Source of the DNA: Acidobacteriota bacterium
GTDB taxonomy: Bacteria; Acidobacteriota; Terriglobia; Terriglobales; Acidobacteriaceae
Assembly (NCBI GenBank): GCA_003225615.1
Contig: QIAS01000187.1
Location: forward strand, 444-11,498
Length of the DNA stretch: 11,055 nt
Direction of reading: 5' to 3'
Within the stretch, counting starts at the first letter, position 1. Every line of letters begins with the position of its first letter. The translations under genes were made by a program, and so were the position numbers. Below the pieces are notes generated by a model, which did no database searches, had not been told where the DNA came from, and saw only the letters and a program-made list of their open reading frames with translations. Shown in pieces: positions 5,902-11,055 of this stretch.

Positions 5902-6768
5902 TCACCCGGCCGCTTGCACCAGCATCTTGCCCACCTGGTCCCTCCCCACATAAGCCCAAGGAACCGTCGGGTCATGAGTAAAAACCGTCAGCCACTTCTC
6001 CGGAATTGCCTGCGCATAGTAGCTTTTCTTGCTCTCAATAGTCTGCAAAGGAAAAAGGTCGAACGCCATCCCCCACGTCAGGTCAACGTGAGCAGTTGTC
6101 GGAATTAAATCCGAAATATAGCAAGCCGTTTTCCCTCCACTCTTGATTATCACCGCCTGCATGTTCGCCGTATGCCCAGGAAAAATCTTCACCCACACTC
6201 CCGGGACAATCTCCTGGTCCCCATGCAGCAAATGCATCTGCCCATTTTTTATCAGCGGATCATAGTTATCGCTGATATAGCTGATGGCATCCCGCTCATG
6301 TTGCCGCCGCCCATGCTGCCACTCGCCTTCCTGCACGTAATATTGCGCCTTGGGAAACGTCGCCACAGCCTGCCCATTCTTTCGAACCGTATTCCATCCA
6401 CAATGGTCGAAATGCAGATGAGTGTTGATGACCACATCAACATCTTCCGGAGCCACGCCCGCAGCGCTCAAATTCTCCAGAAGTTTTGCCGGCTGGCCGT
6501 AAATCTTTACCATACGTTCCGGCAATTTATTGCCGATCCCTGTCTCCACCAACACCGTCCGCTTCCCACCCCGCACCAGCAATGAGTTCAGCCCAGCCAC
6601 AACGCGGTTCTGCTCATCCGCCATCACTTTCTTCGACCACATCACCTTGGGCACAACTCCAAAAAATGCTCCCCCACCCAGGAAATAAGTTCCGTCCGAA
6701 AACACGCTCAACTCGAAGTCGCCAATAGTAGTGCGTTGCATCAAATCGTTCTCGCTCTTTGTCGTCAC
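5902..6768 (-). CDS. Metallo-beta-lactamase-fold hydrolase, lactonase-like
   Basis: A dinuclear metal hydrolase of the MBL superfamily. Using GTG 6768 it has 288 residues. The full metal ligand set is visible: THLHFDH (His117, His119, Asp121, His122), His199 in FPGHTANMQ, Asp220 in YISDLIPT and His265 in VFTHDP, the spacing seen in AHL-lactonase-like and YtnP-like enzymes. The substrate cannot be told; a lactone or other ester is plausible. No signal peptide, so cytoplasmic. The start is chosen because GTG 6768-6766 overlaps the TGA of the upstream peptidase gene (GTGA) and has GGGAG five bases before it; alternatives are TTG 6786 and ATG 6741, the latter just before the first well-conserved stretch (QRTTIGDFELSVFSDG). 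Translational coupling with the peptidase is likely. It converges on dusB with only 13 bases between the stop codons and no terminator visible there. Confidence 0.9.
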   Translation of the reverse strand: MTTKSENDLMQRTTIGDFELSVFSDGTYFLGGGAFFGVVPKVMWSKKVMADEQNRVVAGLNSLLVRGGKRTVLVETGIGNKLPERMVKIYGQPAKLLENLSAAGVAPEDVDVVINTHLHFDHCGWNTVRKNGQAVATFPKAQYYVQEGEWQHGRRQHERDAISYISDNYDPLIKNGQMHLLHGDQEIVPGVWVKIFPGHTANMQAVIIKSGGKTACYISDLIPTTAHVDLTWGMAFDLFPLQTIESKKSYYAQAIPEKWLTVFTHDPTVPWAYVGRDQVGKMLVQAAG

Positions 6769-9008
6769 TTCAGCTCCCGCTCCCAATGCTCCTGCATCAT
6801 GTGGAACAAATGCGTCCGCGCCGCCGCCCCGGAAATACTGTGCGTCTTATTCGGATACACCATCAGCCGGAACTGTTTCTCGGCCTTGACCAACGCGTCA
6901 ATCATCTGAATGCTGTTCTGCAAATGCACGTTGTCATCGCTGCTCCCATGTGCCATCAGCAGCGCCCCGTGCAGATCCTTCGCGGCCTTGGGCATCGAAG
7001 AATCCTCATATCCCTTCACATTGTCCTTCGGCAATCCCATATACCGTTCGGTATAAATCGAATCGTAGTTGTGCCAATCGGTCACCGGCGCCACCGCAAC
7101 TCCTGCCTTGAACACGTCAGAATGCGTCATCGAGAAAAGCGTCATGGAAGCCCCATTGCTCCACCCCCACACCCCCACGCGCTGCTTGTCGAGCTGCGGA
7201 AACTGCCCCAGCAAACTGTTCAGCGACGTAAGCTGGTCCTTGAGTTCAATCCCGCCAAACTGCCTGCGGATAGCCGCGCTGAACTTCCGCCCCCGATCCG
7301 GAGTCCCCCGGTTATCCACCGAAAAAATGGCAAATCCGAGCTGCGCCAGAAGCTGATGAAAAAGTTCCGTCCCGCCGCCCCAGGAATTTTTTACCAACTG
7401 CCCCGCCGGCCCTCCATACACGCTTACGATAAGCGGAATCCTCCCGCCCGTCCCTTCCGCAGGCAAAAGTAACTGTCCGTAGAGAGTCTCCCCATCCTCC
7501 GCCTTAAATTCCATGTACTTCAGAGGGCTCAGGCCGTACTCCGCCACGCTGCGCGATTCGAAAATGCGGTGACAAGGCCCTGCTACCGCACATACTGACA
7601 TCCGTGGAGGAGTCAGGACATTCGAGTAGTCCTCTACATAGTGCTTGGTATCATCGGCAAAGTTCGCGGTGTAAGTGCCTTCTTCGTGCGAAAGCTTGCT
7701 AAAGCCGGTGCCATCCACTTTCACTGAAAAAATATGCGTCTGCCGCGGATCATCCTTGTTCGCCGTGAAGAAAATCGTCCCCGAATCGTCATCCACTCCC
7801 TCCACCCCCAATACTTCATACTCCCCCTGCTCCAGCTGCCGATCCAGTTTCGCATCCGCTGCCAGCGGATTCTGCTTGTCGAAGCTATACAAATAAAGAT
7901 GTGTATGCCCATCCCGCCAGCTCGACCAGATAAACCGGTCTCCCGACTTCAATGCATGAAAATCATCAGTCACGTTCACCCAAGCGTCCGGGCAGGTCTC
8001 CGTCAAGACCTTCCGCGACTTCCCCGAATGCGCGTCTACGAAATACAAATCCATCTTGTCCTGCGCCCGGTTCAGAACCTGCGCCCACATCATCCCCGGT
8101 CCCACCCAGCCGAACCGCGGAATGTAAATGTCATTCTCCTTCGTCAGCGAAATCCACTTGGTCTTCCCGCCGTCCGCGCCTACCACTCCCAGTCGCACCC
8201 CAGGATTCGGATCTCCGGCTTTGGGATACTTTTCCGGATCAACCTTGGGATGTGTCGGCAGCCAGTCCGTAATCGGATAGGCAGGAACTTGAGTTTCATC
8301 CATCTGCAGAAACACGATTTCGCGGTTATCCGGCGACCAGAAATAATTGCTTCGCACGCCCAGCTCTTCGGCGTATACCCAGTCCACCTCGCCGTCCAGC
8401 AAGTTCTCGTCTTTATCTTTTGTCAGCTGACGCTCCCCTTTATTCCCAGCCAGCGGCCGGACATAAAGGTTATGCTTGCGCACATACGCCAGGTGGCTTC
8501 CGTCGGGAGAGAATTTGGGATCCTGGCTGGCCTCCGGAGCAGAAGTAAACTGCACGGCCGTTCCATTCTCCACGTTATAAAGCCAGAGCTGGCCTTGCGA
8601 GTCGAACAGCAACTGCTTGGAATCCGGCGACCACACGTAAGCCGCCACGTGATACCGCGCCAAACGCTCTTTTTCCCGCTCGTCCTTGACCTTGCTCAAC
8701 GGCGGAGACAGCAAGGCCAGCTTCGCTTCACTTACCAGCACCTTCTTCTCCCCCGTCGCCGCATCCGCGTACCAAAGCTGCCCATGCTCGCCGGCGTCGT
8801 CGCGCTGCACGAATGACACCTTGCTGCCGTCCGGACTCCACTTAACATTTTCCGGCACTCGTCCCGTCAAGCCGCCTTCGGCAAAAATGGCTTCAATCGT
8901 GAACGGCTTTCTCGCCGCCGATTGACTTTGTGCCGCCGTCGACTGCGCCGCACCGCGCGCCAACATCAACCCTGTAAAAACCAGCAATAAGGCCAAAGAT
9001 CGCTTCAC
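6765..9008 (-). CDS. Secreted S9B (DPP-IV family) serine peptidase
   Basis: A prolyl dipeptidyl-peptidase-like exopeptidase of MEROPS family S9, subfamily B. The 747-residue product starts with a signal peptide (MKRSLALLLVFTGLMLARGAAQ). Residues of about 40-500 form a beta-propeller with repeated WSPDG/SPD motifs. DWVYAEEL (209-216) aligns with the DPP-IV DWVYEEE loop and keeps the two Glu that bind the substrate amino terminus (Glu214, Glu215). The C-terminal alpha/beta-hydrolase domain has Ser617 in GWSNGAS, Asp691 in SSDDNVHLQ and His723 in KTHSISG, a complete catalytic triad. The usual GWSYGG of DPP-IV is here GWSNGA. The start is GTG 9008 with GGGAG seven bases upstream (9016-9020). It acts outside the cytoplasm, probably in the periplasm, releasing dipeptides for nutrition. 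It is followed by the overlapping MBL gene. The annotated alternative, acylaminoacyl-peptidase, is less likely given the Glu pair. Confidence 0.95.
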   Translation of the reverse strand: MKRSLALLLVFTGLMLARGAAQSTAAQSQSAARKPFTIEAIFAEGGLTGRVPENVKWSPDGSKVSFVQRDDAGEHGQLWYADAATGEKKVLVSEAKLALLSPPLSKVKDEREKERLARYHVAAYVWSPDSKQLLFDSQGQLWLYNVENGTAVQFTSAPEASQDPKFSPDGSHLAYVRKHNLYVRPLAGNKGERQLTKDKDENLLDGEVDWVYAEELGVRSNYFWSPDNREIVFLQMDETQVPAYPITDWLPTHPKVDPEKYPKAGDPNPGVRLGVVGADGGKTKWISLTKENDIYIPRFGWVGPGMMWAQVLNRAQDKMDLYFVDAHSGKSRKVLTETCPDAWVNVTDDFHALKSGDRFIWSSWRDGHTHLYLYSFDKQNPLAADAKLDRQLEQGEYEVLGVEGVDDDSGTIFFTANKDDPRQTHIFSVKVDGTGFSKLSHEEGTYTANFADDTKHYVEDYSNVLTPPRMSVCAVAGPCHRIFESRSVAEYGLSPLKYMEFKAEDGETLYGQLLLPAEGTGGRIPLIVSVYGGPAGQLVKNSWGGGTELFHQLLAQLGFAIFSVDNRGTPDRGRKFSAAIRRQFGGIELKDQLTSLNSLLGQFPQLDKQRVGVWGWSNGASMTLFSMTHSDVFKAGVAVAPVTDWHNYDSIYTERYMGLPKDNVKGYEDSSMPKAAKDLHGALLMAHGSSDDNVHLQNSIQMIDALVKAEKQFRLMVYPNKTHSISGAAARTHLFHMMQEHWERELK

Positions 9009-9516
9009 GAGCTAGCTCCCGAGAGGAAAAATGAACATCACAGCAGGGCTGAAAAGTGTACACCGTGAAGCCGCAGTTGTGCATTGGAGGTTCGTCGCCA
9101 CAACCGCCGCCCAATAAACCGACAAAATCCCCTGGGACATCGGCCACTCGGCCATAGTCCCGCGATGATTGACAGAGCCGAACTTCAAACAATAATTGCC
9201 TCACTCTTTTCGGCCCGCGGCATTCATCTTCGGCATGTTTTCCCTGGAGGACCTCATGCGCACCCATGGACACTTCCACCACTCCCGGACAACATTTATC
9301 AGATAGCTTCTAGACAGCTCCACAAGCGGCATCATCCTTTAGGAAATCCGCCGAGCGCAATCCAGATTCACGTCTAGACGCAACATTTTGCCCACTGTGC
9401 TATCACCCGGCCACTGATGCACGCCATCAGGCAGCAAAAGGTCGACACCTGTTCCACTTTCAAAAAATTATTTACAAATCTGATTCTTGCCTGGATTGGT
9501 TCCTGACTTGGAAAGA
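9009..9516. other. 508-base region without a convincing gene
   Basis: Open frames here give unrecognisable, His/Arg/Pro-rich products and I call no gene. It contains the peptidase ribosome site, the palindrome GAGCTAGCTC (9009-9018), GTGTACAC (9056-9063) overlapping a weak minus-strand -10 (TACACT), a two-part hairpin at 9134-9161 (GGGAC/GTCCC outside GGCC/GGCC, loop ACTC), a palindrome CGTCTAGACG (9371-9380), a hairpin CTGATG/CATCAG (9414-9430) downstream of the PilZ-like gene, and an A/T-rich patch at about 9463-9482. Confidence 0.5.
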
Positions 9517-9852
9517 CTAGAGCAGCTTTTTCAACTCACCCTGCAACCGTTGCTGTTCTTTCGCGGGCAATTCATCAAACCGGAAAGGCTGCAGATAACC
9601 ATTCGTAGCCCACATGGGAAACAACAATTCCGACTTCAGCCGAAAACTCGAGCCCACATGAAATACCACGGTAACCACGATCCCCTCGTCAAGCGGCTTT
9701 TCCAGTTGCAACTGTCCCCCGTTGATCGACAACTGATGCACCTTGGCCCGCACCTGCCGGCCATTTTCCAGAATGATCAGCGCAAGCACCGAGCCGCCCA
9801 GCTTCAAACGTGGCGCGCGCTGTTCTTCCCGCACATGGGACTTCGGGGACAT
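9517..9852 (-). CDS. PilZ-like domain protein
   Basis: A small single-domain protein of 111 residues. The sequence has the two PilZ landmarks in the right order: an RxxxR (Arg8-Glu-Glu-Gln-Arg12, followed by APRLKLGG) and, about 28 residues later, VHQLSINGGQLQL, matching the (D/N)xSxxG signature except that Gln40 replaces Asp/Asn. The pattern of alternating hydrophobic strands and the C-terminal helix (LPAKEQQRLQGELKKLL) also fit. PilZ domains normally bind cyclic di-GMP; the Gln substitution makes binding uncertain. The start ATG 9852 has GGGA about 10 bases upstream. It lies downstream of the cyclic-nucleotide-binding-like gene on the same strand, 269 bases away. A PilZ-fold protein that no longer binds c-di-GMP is the main alternative. 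Confidence 0.75.
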   Translation of the reverse strand: MSPKSHVREEQRAPRLKLGGSVLALIILENGRQVRAKVHQLSINGGQLQLEKPLDEGIVVTVVFHVGSSFRLKSELLFPMWATNGYLQPFRFDELPAKEQQRLQGELKKLL

Positions 9853-9924
9853 TATCTGATTTTCCCATGCCGTCGGTCTCCCAGTGACATTACGAAAGAA
9901 CCCCCCGCCTACCGGACGGTCGTG

Positions 9925-10101
9925 TTAACTATCGAAGCCTTCCCGCAACTTCCGTCGCTCGCCACTGGTGAGCGGCGCCCCGCTTCCCGATGGCCACAGA
10001 GTGCCCTGCCATGCACCAGCCCCCAAGGGGCGGAAAAGGATAGCCCAGGGCGTAGGCAAGAACGGTTCCTCAGGTTGGTCGCGGCCCGCCTCGTCCGGCA
10101 T
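9925..10101 (-). CDS. Possible small protein, 58 residues
   Basis: I do not recognise it. An ATG at 10101 opens a frame of 58 codons ending in TAA at 9925-9927. The product begins MPDEAGRDQPEEPFLPTPWA and ends SGERRKLREGFDS; its balanced composition, acidic start, aromatic Pro/Gly middle and charged C-terminal end look more protein-like than the Arg/Cys-rich reading of the overlapping frame (9909-10109). The same frame stays open upstream into the 3' end of the cyclic-nucleotide-binding-like gene but has no other start codon. There is no clear ribosome site; translation might depend on the upstream gene, whose stop is 20 bases before this ATG. Conservation would decide whether it is real. Confidence 0.35.
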   Translation of the reverse strand: MPDEAGRDQPEEPFLPTPWAILFRPLGAGAWQGTLWPSGSGAPLTSGERRKLREGFDS

Positions 10102-10121
10102 CGCGCCAAAAACGAGCGACC

Positions 10122-10580
10122 CTACTTCTGACCCTGTCGCGACGAGATCTGTTCGCGCAACCTGCGCGACAAATTCACCGCCAAAGACCGGTAAAACCGC
10201 GATGCCAGATGCGGAAACAGCTCAAATAAGCTTTCCAACGCCGGCCATTCAATGGCATACGCCTCGGTCGCCTCATCCGCAATGGCCGTGGCGCTGGCCA
10301 GGCTGTCTTCCAGAAACGCCATTTCGCCGCAAACCTCGCCTGGCCCTATCTGCGCCACCCTGCTCCGCGAGACGTCGATATTGACTCTGCCTTTCGCCAG
10401 CAGGTACACCACTTTTGTCTGCTTTCCCTGCTGGATCAGGGTTTCATTCTTCGAGAATCGCACCCGCTTGGCTTTGTCTATGATCAGCGCCCAATCATTT
10501 TGGCTGAGGTAGGCCAGCCGGTTTTTGGTGGTCCGCAATACCGAAACGAGATCTTCCGGGGGAGACTCTGACTTTCCCAT
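10122..10580 (-). CDS. Single-domain cyclic-nucleotide-binding-like protein
   Basis: A 152-residue protein consisting of a cNMP-binding fold and little else. Residues 25-135 follow the CAP/CRP effector domain: LSQNDWALIIDKAKRVRFSKNETLIQQG, VVYLLAKGRVNI, then the phosphate-binding cassette GEVCGEMAFLEDSLASAT (81-98). The cassette keeps Glu86, but the Arg that holds the cyclic phosphate (RSA in CRP-type proteins) is replaced by Ala95 (ASAT), so canonical cAMP or cGMP binding is doubtful. The C-terminal helix (FYRSLAVNLSRRLREQIS) matches the dimer helix region, but no DNA-binding helix-turn-helix follows, so it is not a transcription factor of the usual kind. ATG 10580 has GAGG four bases upstream. 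It is divergent from rsmG. It may signal through protein contacts, possibly with the PilZ-like neighbour; that is inference. Confidence 0.88.
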   Translation of the reverse strand: MGKSESPPEDLVSVLRTTKNRLAYLSQNDWALIIDKAKRVRFSKNETLIQQGKQTKVVYLLAKGRVNIDVSRSRVAQIGPGEVCGEMAFLEDSLASATAIADEATEAYAIEWPALESLFELFPHLASRFYRSLAVNLSRRLREQISSRQGQK

Positions 10581-10670
10581 TTTGCCTCAGTTCAAGGTAG
10601 AAACCCGCATTGCAAGCGAAAGAGAATAGCAGATACACAGCCTGTTCACCTGCGCTTTTTACAACCTCTC

Positions 10671-10693
10671 TGGCGCGGCCATTCCTGTCCGCG
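10671..10693. repeat. Palindromic repeat family A, copy 2 (upstream of rsmG)
   Basis: This 23-base unit matches 4765-4787 at 21 of 23 positions. The two differences fall at positions that pair with each other in copy 1, so the stem here has one mismatch (C opposite T). It lies in the divergent intergenic region between the cyclic-nucleotide-binding-like gene and rsmG. Confidence 0.75.
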
Positions 10694-10744
10694 TAATCGG
10701 TCGAGGATTTGGTCAGCGGAATTCCCTGTCTTCCCTGGCCCGTC

Positions 10745-10750
10745 TACAAT
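10745..10750 (+). promoter_or_regulatory. Candidate -10 element of rsmG, near-leaderless
   Basis: TACAAT (five of six matches) lies nine bases before the rsmG ATG at 10760. The best -35 at 17 bases is TTCCCT (10722-10727), which is poor. If used, transcription would start at about 10757, giving a nearly leaderless message, in keeping with the absence of a Shine-Dalgarno. Confidence 0.4.
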
Positions 10751-10759
10751 CAACCTTTA

Positions 10760-11055
10760 ATGGATACTGCCCGCATCGCCGACCTGCTCGTACCCTTCCT
10801 TGGCCCGTCTTCTCTTAGCCGGGAACCCGCATCCCTTGTCGAATCCCAGCTAAAACAAATATCGATGTACATCGATATATTAATTCGCTGGAGCGCCCGC
10901 ATCAACCTCACCGCCGTCCGCCGCCCTGAAGATATCGTGACCCGCCACTTCGGAGAGTCCCTCTTCGCCGCCCGTCACCTTCTGTCCGTGAGCAAAGACG
11001 TAGCCAGCCGGATCTCTACCAGGAACCACGTTGGGACGGTCGCCTCGACCGTCCC
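10760..11055 (+). CDS. rsmG: 16S rRNA (guanine-527-N7) methyltransferase RsmG, 3'-truncated, with repeat insertion
   Basis: RsmG (GidB) methylates N7 of G527 in 16S rRNA using S-adenosylmethionine. The visible 98 residues contain the N-terminal helical part and the family signature: [32 protein letters not shown] sequence followed by [10 protein letters not shown]. In E. coli RsmG the equivalent position is followed almost at once by the SAM-binding motif (FIDVGTGPG). Here it is followed instead by at least 24 residues including [13 protein letters not shown], encoded partly by a palindromic repeat (11026-11055), and the SAM motif has not appeared by the window end. The frame is still open at 11055. 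Whether the gene resumes in frame beyond the window cannot be seen. The ATG at 10760 is the start; no ribosome site is visible before it. Confidence 0.9.
   Translation, partial: MDTARIADLLVPFLGPSSLSREPASLVESQLKQISMYIDILIRWSARINLTAVRRPEDIVTRHFGESLFAARHLLSVSKDVASRISTRNHVGTVASTV
11026..11055. repeat. Palindromic repeat family B, copy 2 (inside rsmG)
   Basis: GGGACGGTCG (11033-11042) and CGACCGTCCC (11046-11055) form a perfect 10-bp stem with loop CCT; the similarity to copy 1 (3596-3626) extends five to seven bases further left (CCACGT). It may continue beyond the window. It is read in the rsmG frame. Confidence 0.85.

Noticed and set aside
7734-8816. Plus-strand 360-codon open frame opposite the S9B peptidase
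   Set aside because: Its product is Arg/His/Pro/Ile-rich with no recognisable domain and is antisense to a gene with full motif support; it reflects G/C-rich third positions.
8893-9282. Minus-strand 129-codon open frame overlapping the peptidase start
   Set aside because: It overlaps the signal-peptide coding region by 116 bases in another frame, has no known motif and no ribosome site of note.
9909-10109. Minus-strand 66-codon frame overlapping the 58-residue candidate
   Set aside because: Arg/Cys-rich shadow-like composition; the other frame looks more like protein.
9487-10131. Plus-strand 214-codon open frame opposite the PilZ-like gene
   Set aside because: The minus-strand PilZ-like frame has family motifs; this product is low-complexity Arg/Pro/Gln-rich and unrecognisable.
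1-11055. CRISPR array, tRNA, rRNA, transposase or phage genes
   Set aside because: No regularly spaced direct repeats, no cloverleaf or rRNA-like stretch and no mobile-element protein was seen; the repeats found are dispersed palindromes.

Overview
The window looks like a piece of an acidobacterial chromosome (class Terriglobia or a close relative). This is an inference from the gene mix, the moderately high GC with strong G/C third positions, a Pro/Ala-rich membrane protein of unknown family, a secreted DPP-IV-like peptidase, and small palindromic repeats scattered through and between genes. There is no rRNA, tRNA, CRISPR array, insertion sequence or phage gene. No taxonomic search could be run.

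Layout. 1-2953 (+): the glyoxylate shunt pair, malate synthase (5' end cut by the window) and isocitrate lyase. 2954-3997 (+): two single-gene transcription units, a HU-type nucleoid protein and ribosomal protein L31 (zinc form), each with a candidate sigma70-type promoter and a clear intrinsic terminator. 4000-4668 (-): a two-helix membrane protein with a long disordered tail and a faint MscL-like core. 4737-5888 (+): a DusB-type tRNA-dihydrouridine synthase. 5902-9008 (-): a secreted S9B peptidase followed, with a 4-base GTGA overlap, by a metallo-beta-lactamase-fold hydrolase. 9009-9516: about 500 bases with no convincing gene. 9517-10580 (-): a single-domain cyclic-nucleotide-binding-like protein, a possible 58-residue small protein and a PilZ-like protein. 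10760-11055 (+): the start of rsmG (16S rRNA m7G527 methyltransferase), cut by the window end.

The most interesting thing is not a gene. At least three kinds of short palindromic element occur here, and several copies sit inside reading frames without breaking them. DusB carries one at its N-terminus and a roughly 85-base double-hairpin segment in its C-terminal half, where it is about 27 residues longer than E. coli DusB. RsmG is interrupted by a perfect 10+10 palindrome where the methyltransferase fold should begin. Related copies lie in intergenic DNA upstream of rpmE and upstream of rsmG. The pattern resembles the Rickettsia palindromic elements (RPEs): mobile or amplifying hairpin DNA tolerated as in-frame peptide insertions, here in two RNA-modification enzymes.

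Functionally the genes are mostly housekeeping: acetate and fatty-acid carbon conservation (aceB-aceA), nucleoid structure (HU), translation (L31, DusB, RsmG) and peptide scavenging (S9B), plus two small candidate second-messenger or signalling domain proteins whose ligand motifs are degenerate.
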